NCBI GenBank assembly: GCA_013361595.1
Contig: JABFXT010000539.1
Coordinates: 1 to 15,699, forward strand
Origin: Nocardia sp.
GTDB lineage: Bacteria > Actinomycetota > Actinomycetes > Mycobacteriales > Mycobacteriaceae
Reading direction: 5' to 3'
DNA: 15,699 bases
The first letter of the stretch is position 1. Each line of letters starts with the position of its first letter. The position numbers and the translations under genes were made by a program. This document shows, one piece after another, positions 1 through 8,044 of the stretch. Below the pieces are notes generated by a model. The model saw nothing but the letters and a program-made list of their open reading frames with translations. It was not told where the DNA came from and searched no databases.

Positions 1-3000
1 ACCAAGCTCCGGATCGATCAGATCGGCCCGGTCGATACGATCGAGGGACTCTGCGACGGCGTGTCCTCGCGTCGTAACCAGCTGCTGGTCGACCTCGGGT
101 CGGAACTTTCGCTGGGTGCGATCGACGGCGCCGCCGATGCCGATATGGGTGCCCTCTCGGCGACCGTGGAACGTCTCGCCCGCACCTACAAGCCGTTCGG
201 TTCGGTGCTCAGCGACGCGATCAACGATCACCTGCGCAAGGTGTTCGGACCGTCCGGCAAGCGGCCGGCCGCGATCGCCGAGCGGGTGAAGAAGGTCTGG
301 GAACTGGGTGAGGGCTGGGCCAGCCACATCACCGCCGAGGTTTCGCTCGGTACCCGCGAGGGCACCAGCGTGCGCGGTGGCGATCTGGGCGGCCTCGTAT
401 CCGGCGCGCTCACCGACGGTGCCTCCGTGGACGCCGCGGTCGACGCCGCGGTACAGGCGGTGGCGGCCCGGCGCGGAGTGGCGGTGACGCTGCCCTCGGC
501 CGGTGGATCCGGCGGCGGCACCGTGGATGCCGCGGCGCTCGGCGAGTTCACCGAGCAGATCACCGGTAAGGACGGTGTGCTGGCTTCCGCGGCGCGCCTG
601 GTGCTGGAACAGCTCGGCCTGAGCGAGCAGACCTCCGCGCCGGAGGCCACCGAGGACGGTCTGGTCGATCTCGTGTCCGCCGAACTGGGTTCGGATTGGC
701 CGCGACTCGTCGCGCCGGCGTTCGACGCCCGCAAGGCCGTGCTCATCGACGACCGGTGGGCCACCGCGCGTGAAGATCTGGCCCGGTTGTGGCTGGGTGA
801 CGACGCGGTGACCGCGCAGCTGCCGGTCACCGGGTTCGCCGGTGCCGGTGCGGCTGTCGCCGCACAGGCCGACTGGTGGCGCCGGCGGGCCGCGCATGAG
901 GCGCGTTCGGTGCTCGCCGGTCACTACGAGCGGATCGCCACGGCGGCCCGCGACAGCGACGGAGCCGGCGAATGGGCCGACGAGATCGCGGTGATCACCG
1001 GCGCCAGCAAGGGTTCCATCGCCGCCGCGCTGGCCGGTCGCCTGCTCGGTGGCGGCGCGACCGTGGTCGTGACCACCTCGCGTCTGGACGACACCCGGCT
1101 CGCCTTCTACCGCGACCTCTACCGCGCCAACGCCCGCAACGGTGCCGCGCTGTGGGTGGTCCCGGCGAATATGGCCTCCTACACCGATATCGACGCCCTC
1201 ATCGACTGGGTCGGTACCGAACAGGTGGACAACGCCGGTGGCGCCAAGATCAAGACCAAGGACGCGCTGACCCCCACCCTGCTGCTGCCGTTCGCGGCGC
1301 CGCGGGTCTCCGGATATCTCTCCGACGCGGGTGCCCGCGCCGAAATGGAGATGCGGGTGCTGCTGTGGTCGGTCGAGCGGCTCATCGGTGGACTGTCCAC
1401 CCTGGGCGCCGACCACGATGTCGACGCGAAACTGCATGTGGTGCTGCCCGGTTCGCCCAACCGCGGTCTGTTCGGCGGTGACGGCGCCTACGGTGAGGCC
1501 AAGGCCGCGCTGGACGCCGTGGTCGCCCGGTGGCGGGCCGAGAAGACGTGGGCGGCCCGGGTCACCCTGGTGCACGCGCTGATCGGCTGGGTCCGGGGTA
1601 CCGGGCTCATGGGCCACAACGATCCGATGGTGGACGCCGTCGAGCAGGCCGGGGTGCAGACCTGGTCGACCGACGAGATCGCCGACGAACTGCTGAAGTG
1701 GGCGACCGAGCAGGCCCGGGCTGCCGCCGCGGCCGATCCGCGGCAGGTCGACCTCACCGGCGGGCTGGCCGGTGCCGATCTGGATCTGGCGGCGCTGGCC
1801 AAGCAGGCACAGGAAGCCGCCGAGGCCGAGGAAGGCGACGAGGAGCCGACCTCGGACGCGCCGCGGATCTCCGCGCTGCCCGCGCCGCCCGCGCTGAGTT
1901 CGGCACTGCCCGTTCCCGAATGGGGTACGGTGACCGCCGATCTCGCCGATATGGTCGTCATCGTCGGCGCCGGTGAGCTCGGACCGTACGGGTCCGCGCG
2001 GACCCGGTTCGAGATGGAGGTCTCCGACGAGCTGTCGGCCGGCGGTGTGCTGGAGCTGGCCTGGACCACCGGCATGGTGGCCTGGGAGAACGACCCGAAG
2101 CCGGGCTGGTACGACACCGAAACCGGTGACCTCGTCCCGGAACACGAACTGGCCGAGCGCTACCACGATGCCGTGGTCGAGCGGTGCGGTATCCGCCGCT
2201 ACGCCGATGACGGTGCCATGGTCGACAACAGCAGTCCGCTGATGACCTCGGTGTTCCTGGACCAGGACCTGTCCTTCACGGTCGGCGGCGAGGCCGAGGC
2301 GCGTGCCTTCTACGCGGCCGGCCCCGAGCACACCGTCATCACGCCGGTCGCCGATTCCGGCGACTGGACGGTGACCCGTAAGGCCGGTACCGAGATCCGG
2401 GTGCCCCGCCGCGCGAATCTGTCGCGGACCGTGGGTGGGCAGATCCCCACCGGCTGGGATCCCACTGTCTGGGGTATCTCCGCCGATATGGCGTCCTCGA
2501 TCGACCGGGTCGCGCTGTGGAACATCGCCTGCACCGTCGACGCGTTCGTCGGGTCCGGATTCAGCCCCGCGGAGCTGATGAGCTGGGTGCACCCGAGCCT
2601 GGTGGCCAACACCCAGGGCACCGGTATGGGCGGTATGTCGTCGATGCGCTCGCTCTACGTCGACAATCTGCTCGGCGAACCGCGGCCCAACGACATCCTG
2701 CAGGAGGCTCTGCCCAACGTCGCGCTGGCGCATGTGGTGCAGTCCTATGTCGGCAGCTACGGCGCCATGGTGCATCCGGTCGCGGCGTGCGCCACCGCCG
2801 CGGTGTCGGTGGAGGAAGGTGTCGACAAGATCAAGCTCGGTAAGGCCGAGGTGGTCGTGGCCGGTGGCTTCGACGATCTGGGTATCGAGGGCATCGTCGG
2901 CTTCGGCGATATGTCGGCCACCGCGGATTCGGCGGCCATGAGCGCCAAGGGGATCAGCGACCGCTACTTCTCCCGGGCCAACGACCGCCGGCGCGGCGGG

Positions 3001-3915
3001 TTCGTGGAATCGCAGGGCGGTGGCACCGTGCTGCTGGCCCGCGGTGACGTGGCGCGGGAACTGGGTCTGCCGGTGCTCGGCGTGGTCGCCTACGCCCAGT
3101 CCTACGCCGACGGCGTGCACACCTCCATCCCGGCGCCCGGGCTGGGTGCGCTGGGTGCGGGCCGGGGCGGCCGGGAATCCCGGTTCGCCGCGGAACTGCG
3201 CAAACTCGGCGTCGGTCCGGACGATATCGCGGTGGTCTCCAAGCACGACACCTCCACCGCGGCCAACGACCCGAACGAGTCGGAACTGCACGAGCGGTTG
3301 GCCGGAGCCATCGGCCGGTCCGCGGGCGCACCGCTGTTCGTGGTCTCGCAGAAGAGCCTGACCGGGCACGCCAAGGGTGGTGCCGCCGCGTTCCAGCTGA
3401 TCGGCCTGTGCCAGGTGCTGGAGAACGGGGTGGTGCCGCCGAACCGGAGCCTGGACTGTGTGGACGAGAAGATGGCGGAGTATCCGCATCTGGTCTGGGT
3501 GCGGGAGGCGCTGCGCTTCGGCGACCGGTTCCCGCTCAAGGCCGGTCTGGTGACCTCGCTCGGCTTCGGGCATGTGTCCGGCCTGCTCGCGATCGTGCAT
3601 CCGGAGGCGTTCGTCCAGGCGATCGAGCCGGAGCTGCGGGCGGAGTACCAGCGCCGGGCCCAGGAACGGTTGCTCGCGGGCCGGCAGCGGATCGTCGAGG
3701 CGATGTGCGGTGGCGCGGCGCTCTACGAGCGTCCGGCCGACCGGCGACTCGGCGGCGACGGCACTCCGGCGGCGCGGATACGCGGCCTCGAAGCCGATGT
3801 GCTGCTGTCCGCAGATGCCCGGCTCGGAGCCGACGGGGTCTACCAGATCGGCGGAGCCGGTTGTGAGACCGGACAGTTCGCCGGTGGCGATGCCGACTCC
3901 GCCGTCACACCGTAG
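1..3915 (+). CDS. fas: Type I fatty acid synthase, C-terminal part (ACP end, KR, KS); 5' end outside the window
   Basis: The frame is open from base 1, so this is the last 1304 residues of a FAS I that normally has about 3000. The multienzyme makes long-chain acyl-CoAs that feed membrane lipids and mycolic acids. The window starts inside the ACP domain: GVSSRRNQLL aligns with the yeast FAS ACP motif GKSTVQNEIL, placing the phosphopantetheine serine at bases 64-66; the GTG at 61 is therefore not a start. A ketoreductase follows, with the nucleotide-binding motif VITGASKGS (from base 991, residue 331) and YGEAK (Tyr at 1489-1491). An acidic linker near residues 600-625 leads to the ketosynthase (about residue 650 on). 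Its Cys lies in AACATAA (2788-2790) and its His residues in SKHDTST (3244-3246) and LTGHAKGG (3367-3369). There is no C-terminal phosphopantetheinyl transferase domain, unlike fungal FAS, which fits the separate acpS next door. Identification is firm; domain limits are approximate. Confidence 0.97.
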   Translation, partial: TKLRIDQIGPVDTIEGLCDGVSSRRNQLLVDLGSELSLGAIDGAADADMGALSATVERLARTYKPFGSVLSDAINDHLRKVFGPSGKRPAAIAERVKKVWELGEGWASHITAEVSLGTREGTSVRGGDLGGLVSGALTDGASVDAAVDAAVQAVAARRGVAVTLPSAGGSGGGTVDAAALGEFTEQITGKDGVLASAARLVLEQLGLSEQTSAPEATEDGLVDLVSAELGSDWPRLVAPAFDARKAVLIDDRWATAREDLARLWLGDDAVTAQLPVTGFAGAGAAVAAQADWWRRRAAHEARSVLAGHYERIATAARDSDGAGEWADEIAVITGASKGSIAAALAGRLLGGGATVVVTTSRLDDTRLAFYRDLYRANARNGAALWVVPANMASYTDIDALIDWVGTEQVDNAGGAKIKTKDALTPTLLLPFAAPRVSGYLSDAGARAEMEMRVLLWSVERLIGGLSTLGADHDVDAKLHVVLPGSPNRGLFGGDGAYGEAKAALDAVVARWRAEKTWAARVTLVHALIGWVRGTGLMGHNDPMVDAVEQAGVQTWSTDEIADELLKWATEQARAAAAADPRQVDLTGGLAGADLDLAALAKQAQEAAEAEEGDEEPTSDAPRISALPAPPALSSALPVPEWGTVTADLADMVVIVGAGELGPYGSARTRFEMEVSDELSAGGVLELAWTTGMVAWENDPKPGWYDTETGDLVPEHELAERYHDAVVERCGIRRYADDGAMVDNSSPLMTSVFLDQDLSFTVGGEAEARAFYAAGPEHTVITPVADSGDWTVTRKAGTEIRVPRRANLSRTVGGQIPTGWDPTVWGISADMASSIDRVALWNIACTVDAFVGSGFSPAELMSWVHPSLVANTQGTGMGGMSSMRSLYVDNLLGEPRPNDILQEALPNVALAHVVQSYVGSYGAMVHPVAACATAAVSVEEGVDKIKLGKAEVVVAGGFDDLGIEGIVGFGDMSATADSAAMSAKGISDRYFSRANDRRRGGFVESQGGGTVLLARGDVARELGLPVLGVVAYAQSYADGVHTSIPAPGLGALGAGRGGRESRFAAELRKLGVGPDDIAVVSKHDTSTAANDPNESELHERLAGAIGRSAGAPLFVVSQKSLTGHAKGGAAAFQLIGLCQVLENGVVPPNRSLDCVDEKMAEYPHLVWVREALRFGDRFPLKAGLVTSLGFGHVSGLLAIVHPEAFVQAIEPELRAEYQRRAQERLLAGRQRIVEAMCGGAALYERPADRRLGGDGTPAARIRGLEADVLLSADARLGADGVYQIGGAGCETGQFAGGDADSAVTP

Positions 3916-3926
3916 GCTGCGCGACT

Positions 3927-4364
3927 GTGACCATCCTCGGAATCGGCTTGGACCTGGTGACCATCTCCGAGTTCGCCGAACAACTGGACCGTGCCGGAAC
4001 GACCATGCTCAGGGAGAGTTTCACCGCCGGTGAACGGCGGTACTGCCAGAGCAAGGCCACCGATCCGGCCCGCAGTTACGCGGCGCGGTGGGCGGCGAAG
4101 GAGGCCGTGCTCAAAGCCTGGGCCTCCTCCCGCTTCGCCCGCCGCCCGCAGATCGGGGACAACCCGTATCCACTGATCGAGGTCGTCAACGACGCCTGGG
4201 GCCGGCCGAGCATCAAATTGCACGGCCTGGCCGCGGAGTTCCTGCCGCGGGTGCGGGTGCATCTGTCGCTCACCCACGACGGTGATACGGCGGCCGCGAT
4301 GGTGGTGCTGGAGGACCCGGGCGAACTCGCCGATCTGATCGAGGGACGCGCGCAGGAGAACTGA
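3927..4364 (+). CDS. acpS: Holo-[acyl-carrier-protein] synthase
   Basis: This 145-residue protein transfers the 4'-phosphopantetheine arm from CoA to the ACP serine of FAS I and possibly other carrier proteins. It has the two family signatures: GIGLDLV near the N-terminus (Asp9, a metal ligand) and WAAKEAVLKA at residues 55-64 (Glu59, the second metal ligand). The length fits the family (about 120-150). The GTG start lies 11 nt after the fas stop with no clear Shine-Dalgarno, so translational coupling with fas is likely. The same fas-acpS pairing is known in mycobacteria. A strong hairpin 65 nt downstream probably ends the operon. Confidence 0.96.
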   Translation: MTILGIGLDLVTISEFAEQLDRAGTTMLRESFTAGERRYCQSKATDPARSYAARWAAKEAVLKAWASSRFARRPQIGDNPYPLIEVVNDAWGRPSIKLHGLAAEFLPRVRVHLSLTHDGDTAAAMVVLEDPGELADLIEGRAQEN

Positions 4365-4428
4365 CGAACGTCCCGGCCCGGGTGGCGGATTCGAGTATCG
4401 CCGGTCCCGTCGGACAGTAGCTCACCCG

Positions 4429-4463
4429 GAACGCTCGGCCGTGCCCGTCACGGCCGAGCGTTC
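4429..4463. terminator. Perfect 15-bp hairpin downstream of acpS
   Basis: The left arm GAACGCTCGGCCGTG (4429-4443) and right arm CACGGCCGAGCGTTC (4449-4463) are exact reverse complements around a 5-nt loop. There is no U tract, which is common for actinobacterial terminators. It lies between acpS (plus) and the next, convergent gene (minus), so it probably ends fas-acpS transcription and may act in both directions. Confidence 0.8.
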
Positions 4464-4523
4464 GCCGTCGGCCACCCGGATCGCGCGGTCGTCCGGTGCT
4501 CCGGCCGTGTATCTCCCGTGGCT

Positions 4524-4537
4524 ACCGGCCGGCCGGT
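4524..4537. repeat. 14-bp perfect palindrome in the acpS-downstream spacer
   Basis: ACCGGCCGGCCGGT is self-complementary over 14 bp. In DNA this rich in G and C such a palindrome may be chance. No function is assigned; it sits between two terminator-like hairpins. Confidence 0.35.
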
Positions 4538-4574
4538 GAGCTGTCGGCCGGTGGACGATGCGGGACGCGAGCGG

Positions 4575-4590
4575 GCCTGCCCCGGCAGGC
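4575..4590 (-). terminator. Hairpin directly after the stop of the minus-strand gene at 4591-5172
   Basis: GCCTGCC (4575-4581) and GGCAGGC (4584-4590) are complementary and lie directly beyond the stop codon (complement of 4591-4593). With a 4-nt loop the stem is 6 bp. The position suggests a terminator for the minus-strand gene. Confidence 0.5.
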
Positions 4591-5172
4591 TCACAAACCT
4601 TCGGGGTGTCCGGACAACCAGTGCGCGTACCGGTGCGCGAGCGTGTCACGTTCGGCGGTGGTGGGTAGCAGGACATCCGCGCCACCGTCGTAGGGATGGT
4701 GGATCCGCGCCAGGGACAGATCGGTGAGCATGACCCCCGCGGTCTCGTCGTCGGCCACGGCCCGCAGCAGGTCGTCCACCGCGCCGGGTCGCCAGTGGAT
4801 CCGGCTGGCGAAAAGGTGTGTGTAGGAGACGAACTCGATATCTGTCTCGGTCGGATCGTCGCGGACCGAGGTCCAGTGGCGGGCGCCGGGATGCCGGCGC
4901 GCATGGTCGTCCGGCCGCGCGCCGGGCTCGGGACGGTCGGACCAGTCGCAGGTGATCAGGTAGATCTCTTGTCCGGCGAACAGCTCGTCCAGGACCGTGT
5001 TGTACCGGTCGAGCACGATGCGGTACTCCTCGGCCGTACCGGGATAGCGCTTCGATCCGGGCAGACTGTGGAACCGGACCCACCGATCCCGATAGGCATA
5101 CTTCAGCTCGTCGGCCGCCGGCCGACACCGCGACCGGCGTCGTCGCCACAGCTCTGCCAGGTTGTCGCTCAC
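4591..5172 (-). CDS. Uncharacterised actinobacterial protein (resembles the DUF3885-type family)
   Basis: This 193-residue protein is soluble, with no signal peptide or membrane segment. It recalls a family of uncharacterised actinobacterial proteins with an N-terminal WVRFHSLPGSKRYP block, a conserved YNTVLDELFAG stretch, and a C-terminal HPYDGGADVLLP block ending in WLSGHPEGL. I associate this pattern with DUF3885 from memory; the family number should be checked. No catalytic residues are known to me. The GTG start at 5172 is supported by TACCCT six nt upstream, as in a leaderless message, so the gene need not share a transcript with the TetR gene 90 bp upstream. A hairpin follows the stop directly. 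Function unknown. Confidence 0.85.
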   Translation of the reverse strand: MSDNLAELWRRRRSRCRPAADELKYAYRDRWVRFHSLPGSKRYPGTAEEYRIVLDRYNTVLDELFAGQEIYLITCDWSDRPEPGARPDDHARRHPGARHWTSVRDDPTETDIEFVSYTHLFASRIHWRPGAVDDLLRAVADDETAGVMLTDLSLARIHHPYDGGADVLLPTTAERDTLAHRYAHWLSGHPEGL

Positions 5173-5178
5173 CCGGTC

Positions 5179-5184
5179 AGGGTA
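5179..5184 (-). promoter_or_regulatory. Putative -10 box (TACCCT) of a leaderless transcript
   Basis: On the minus strand TACCCT fits the actinobacterial TANNNT -10 pattern and ends 6 nt before the GTG at 5172, so transcription would start at or next to the start codon. No convincing -35 box is visible. Confidence 0.45.
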
Positions 5185-5262
5185 TTCGCGGGCCGGGTAC
5201 GCCGAACATCGGTTTTCGCCGGTGGCCGCGAACCGGGCGGCTCGTATCCGGCGGGAGCTGGG

Positions 5263-5961
5263 TCAGCGCTGGCTGGCGGTGCGGGATTCCTTCTCCGCGA
5301 CGAGGAGATAGGCGACCATGAGCCGTTTGAGCTCGGCGACGGCGTCGGCGTGACTCTGTTCGTCTTGTACCGAGAAATTCATCATCGAATACACCACGTG
5401 CACCAGCACCTCGGCCATCATGGTGCGCCGGGCGCGCGGAGTACGCGGCGTGAGCGGTCGCAGCATCTGCGAGACGACCTCGGCGAACTCCTTCTCGTGG
5501 ATGGCGCCGGTCGCCCGGGTGGACGGGGTGGACTGCATGGCCAGCCACACCTCCCGCCGGGACGGATCGGTCATCCACAGACTGGCCAGATGGTCGACGA
5601 ACTGATTCATATGCCGCAACCAGTCCAGGGACGGGATCTCGCCGTGGAAATCGGCCAGTTCCTGCGATACCGCCACCAGATCCTGCCGGTTGAGTTCGCA
5701 GACGATCACGTATTTGTTGGCGAAGAACTGGTAGAGGGTGCCGATGGGCACTTCCGCCCGGGCCGCGACCTCTTCACAGGTGAACGATTCGAAACCGACT
5801 TCCACCAGCAGCTCGCGTGACGCCTGCAGGAGCGCGTCGAACTTGCGCTTACTGCGTTCCTGCGTCGGACGCCGGCGCGGCATCAGCTCCTGCGGGTCGT
5901 CCTGAAGTTCCAGCGCAGGGTCCGGACGCCGTTTGGCCCTGGCCTCCGTCCGTACGTTCAC
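5263..5961 (-). CDS. TetR/AcrR-family transcriptional regulator
   Basis: The protein has 232 residues from the GTG at 5961. A basic N-terminal stretch (PRRRPTQERSKRK, about residues 28-40) precedes a TetR DNA-binding domain with the recognition-helix segment VPIGTLYQFFANK (about residues 71-83). The C-terminal ligand/dimer domain is divergent, so no ligand can be predicted. An upstream in-frame ATG (6030) would add 23 residues, but that extension uses TTA, ACA, TCA, ACT, TTT and CCA, unlike the G/C-ending codons of the gene. TAGCCT lies 7 nt before GTG 5961, so the shorter start is preferred. It is downstream of the ABC exporter genes on the same strand, with a 146-bp gap; whether it regulates them, itself or other genes is unknown. 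Confidence 0.93.
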   Translation of the reverse strand: MNVRTEARAKRRPDPALELQDDPQELMPRRRPTQERSKRKFDALLQASRELLVEVGFESFTCEEVAARAEVPIGTLYQFFANKYVIVCELNRQDLVAVSQELADFHGEIPSLDWLRHMNQFVDHLASLWMTDPSRREVWLAMQSTPSTRATGAIHEKEFAEVVSQMLRPLTPRTPRARRTMMAEVLVHVVYSMMNFSVQDEQSHADAVAELKRLMVAYLLVAEKESRTASQR

Positions 5962-5968
5962 CTGTCCC

Positions 5969-5974
5969 AGGCTA
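5969..5974 (-). promoter_or_regulatory. Putative -10 box (TAGCCT) deciding the TetR start
   Basis: TAGCCT on the minus strand fits TANNNT and is followed by GGGACAG and then the GTG at 5961, a leaderless-type spacing. It supports the 5961 start over the ATG at 6030. No good -35 is seen. Confidence 0.45.
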
Positions 5975-6107
5975 GCGGTTGGGGGAAACCCGTGGTGCGG
6001 AGTGTGTAACTGTGACGGCGAGTCTGTCATGTCTCACCATGGATATACCGCCGATCCGGGCAGCGCAACACGTCGGGCGGGTGTGCCCGGACCGGTCGGG
6101 ATCGCTG

Positions 6108-6878
6108 TCACTGCCGGGTGCGTCGCCGGAACAGGTAGACCGCGGTGAGATAGGACACCACGGCGATGGTGCCCCACCAGGCGAGTGTCAGGAGCGGGCT
6201 GTTGCCGAGGGGAGTGCCGACCAGGAGTCCGCGCAGAGTTTCGATCACCGGGGTCACCGGCTGGTGTTCGGCGAACCCCCGCAGCCAGCTCGGCATGGTC
6301 TCCGGTGGGACGAACGCGCTGCTGATGTAGGGGATGAACATCGCGAAGACGGTGAATCCGTTGGCGGCCTCCGGGCTACCGGCGATCAGTCCGAAGCAGG
6401 CCGACATCCAGGACAGGGCCAGCACCACCAGGGCGAGCACCCCGGCCGCGGCGAGCCAGCGCAGCGGGTCGGCGGTGGGCCGGAAACCGATGGCCACCGC
6501 GACTCCGATCACGACCGTTGTGGCCGCCATATTGCGCAGCAGGCTTTCGGTGATGTGGCCGGTGAGGAACGCGGATCGGCTGATGGCCATGGCGCGGAAG
6601 CGGTCGACGATGCCCTCGGTGATATCGACGGATACGCCGACCGCGGTGGTCGAGGCGCCGAAACTGGCGCACAGCAGGATGATCCCGGGCACCACGTAGT
6701 CGACGAAGGTGCTGGCGCCGACGTTCATCGCGCCACCGAAGACGTAGACGAACATCAGCAGGATCATGATCGGCAGGGCGAGCGTGCTGATCAGCGAGTC
6801 CGGGCTGCGTAGGGTGTGGCGGATATTGCGGGCGGTCATGGTGGACGCGTCCTGGACGGAATGGGCGAGTGTGGTCAC
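6108..6878 (-). CDS. ABC-2 type multidrug exporter permease (DrrB-like)
   Basis: This is a 256-residue membrane protein from the GTG at 6878. It has about six hydrophobic segments, for example LALPIMILLMFVYVFGG, VVPGIILLCASFGAS, VVIGVAVAIGF, LAAAGVLALVVLALSW, FTVFAMFIPYISSAFV and WWGTIAVVSYLTAVYLF. The FVPPETMPSWLRGFAEHQPVTP block near the C-terminus is typical of DrrB-type permeases. A start at 6959 is possible, but its first 27 residues are a proline-rich shadow of the ATPase C-terminus; GTG 6878 lies 25 nt after the ATPase stop. It should pair with the ATPase encoded just upstream to export a lipophilic compound. The substrate cannot be read from the sequence; DrrAB-type pumps handle anthracyclines, lipids and related molecules. 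Confidence 0.93.
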   Translation of the reverse strand: MTTLAHSVQDASTMTARNIRHTLRSPDSLISTLALPIMILLMFVYVFGGAMNVGASTFVDYVVPGIILLCASFGASTTAVGVSVDITEGIVDRFRAMAISRSAFLTGHITESLLRNMAATTVVIGVAVAIGFRPTADPLRWLAAAGVLALVVLALSWMSACFGLIAGSPEAANGFTVFAMFIPYISSAFVPPETMPSWLRGFAEHQPVTPVIETLRGLLVGTPLGNSPLLTLAWWGTIAVVSYLTAVYLFRRRTRQ

Positions 6879-6887
6879 GCGCGTGAC
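6874..6887. repeat. 14-bp perfect palindrome over the permease start
   Basis: GTCACGCGCGTGAC is a perfect palindrome and contains the GTG start proposed for the permease (first base at 6878). As RNA it would form a short stem hiding the start; as DNA it could bind a dimeric regulator. Chance is also possible in CG-rich sequence. Confidence 0.4.
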
Positions 6888-6903
6888 TTTCTGTGCGGGC
6901 GGA

Positions 6904-7854
6904 TCAGGAGGCGGCGGGCAGCGGTTCGGCGGGCCGGCTGGTGAGGGCGAAGAACACATCGTCGAGGTCCGGTGTGTGCACGCTGAGTTGTTCGACGGTG
7001 AGGTCGAGTTCGGTGAACTCGTCGAGCAGATGTTTGAGATGGGTGACCGAGCCGTCGGAGGGGATCTGCAGGGTGAGTTCGTCCGGGTCGGTCTCCGGGT
7101 GCCCGGTGGCCCGGGCCGCGGCGGCCAGATCCGCGCGGTCGCCGAACCGGAAGAGGATATGACCGCCCGGGGTCAGGCGTTTGAGTTCGGCCGGGGTGCC
7201 GTCCGCGACGATCCGGCCGTCGTGCAGGACCGCGATGCGATCGGCCAGTTGATCGGCTTCCTCCAGATACTGGGTGGTGAGGAAGACGGTGACCCCGTCG
7301 GTCACCAGTTCCCGGATCACCGACCACAGTTCCCGACGGCTGCGTGGGTCGAGCCCGGTGGTGGGCTCGTCCAGGAAGACCACCTCCGGGCGTCCCATCA
7401 GGCTCATCGCCAGATCGAGACGGCGGCCCATGCCGCCGGAATAGGTGTTCACGGGACGGTTGGCGGCGGCGGTCAGGTCGAAGCGTTCGAGCAGTTCGGT
7501 GGCGCGGCGCCGGGTTTCCGCGCTGCCCAGATGCAGCAACCGGCCGACCATGCGCAGGTTCTCGGTACCGGTGAGCACCTTGTCGAGGGCGGCGTACTGG
7601 CCGGTGACCCCGATCGCCGCGCGGACCCGGTCGGCTTCGCCGATCACATCGTGCCCGGCGACCCGGGCGGTGCCCGTGTCCGGGTCGGTGAGGGTCGCGA
7701 GGATGCGCACCATCGTGGTTTTGCCGGCGCCGTTCGGGCCGAGCAGGGAGAACACCGATCCGCGGGCGATGTCGAGGTCGATATCGGTGAGTACGCGGTG
7801 TTCGCCGAAGGCTTTGCCGAGGCCGGTGAGGGAGATGGCGGGTGGGGCGGTCAT
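6904..7854 (-). CDS. ABC transporter ATP-binding protein (DrrA-like exporter ATPase)
   Basis: The 316-residue ATPase powers export through the permease encoded 25 nt downstream. Motifs are complete: Walker A GPNGAGKTT (39-47), a Q-loop glutamine in GVTGQYAAL (86), signature YSGGM (138-142) and Walker B VVFLDEP (158-164) followed by TTGLD. The switch residue, His in most ABC ATPases, is Gln195 in TTQYLEEAD; as I recall this is typical of the DrrA branch and does not suggest loss of function. The C-terminal 80 residues form the extra domain found in drug-exporting ATPases of this group. The ATG at 7854 has GGAG upstream at a suitable distance. It is divergent from a TetR gene across a 190-bp AT-rich spacer, the usual layout for a TetR-repressed pump. 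Confidence 0.96.
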   Translation of the reverse strand: MTAPPAISLTGLGKAFGEHRVLTDIDLDIARGSVFSLLGPNGAGKTTMVRILATLTDPDTGTARVAGHDVIGEADRVRAAIGVTGQYAALDKVLTGTENLRMVGRLLHLGSAETRRRATELLERFDLTAAANRPVNTYSGGMGRRLDLAMSLMGRPEVVFLDEPTTGLDPRSRRELWSVIRELVTDGVTVFLTTQYLEEADQLADRIAVLHDGRIVADGTPAELKRLTPGGHILFRFGDRADLAAAARATGHPETDPDELTLQIPSDGSVTHLKHLLDEFTELDLTVEQLSVHTPDLDDVFFALTSRPAEPLPAAS

Positions 7855-7874
7855 CGTGGGCTCCGTTCCACTGA

Positions 7875-7927
7875 CTGTGTGCCAGATAAACTGTATATGT
7901 CATATATTCTGCTTAAATGGTACACAG
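7875..7927. promoter_or_regulatory. AT-rich divergent promoter/operator region between exporter and TetR
   Basis: This stretch is strikingly AT-rich compared with its surroundings. It holds a 6-1-6 palindrome, TATATGTCATATA (7894-7906). Around it lies a wider inverted repeat, CTGTGTGCCA (7875-7884) against TGGTACACAG (7918-7927), with 9 of 10 positions complementary. On the plus strand CTGACT (7871-7876), 17 nt, TATATG could be a promoter for the TetR gene. On the minus strand TACAGT could be a -10 for the ATPase gene. A TetR dimer bound at the central palindrome would cover both. The elements are visible; binding is inferred. Confidence 0.6.
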
Positions 7928-8044
7928 TTGACGCCGGGGTGCAAGATCCTCGCGAGAGCAGGTGATATAGGAATGGAGGCGGCGAGACCGCGGCACCGCG
8001 CCCGGGCCGCCTGGTGAGCGATCAGAACGGAGAGGTCGATAACG

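Noticed and set aside
61..63. GTG at 61 as the start of a separate gene
   Set aside because: The frame is open to base 1 and this valine is part of the ACP phosphopantetheine motif, so it is internal to fas.
4696..5820. A 374-codon plus-strand open frame opposite the uncharacterised gene and the TetR
   Set aside because: It crosses two genes and their intergenic gap, which indicates a GC-rich shadow frame.
6056..6090. CCGGGCA/TGCCCGG inverted repeat downstream of the permease as a terminator
   Set aside because: Only 7 bp with a loop of about 21 nt, so it is too weak to call.
6766..7965. A 399-codon plus-strand open frame opposite the ABC ATPase
   Set aside because: The ATPase has all its motifs on the minus strand. 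The plus frame would run through the divergent promoter region.
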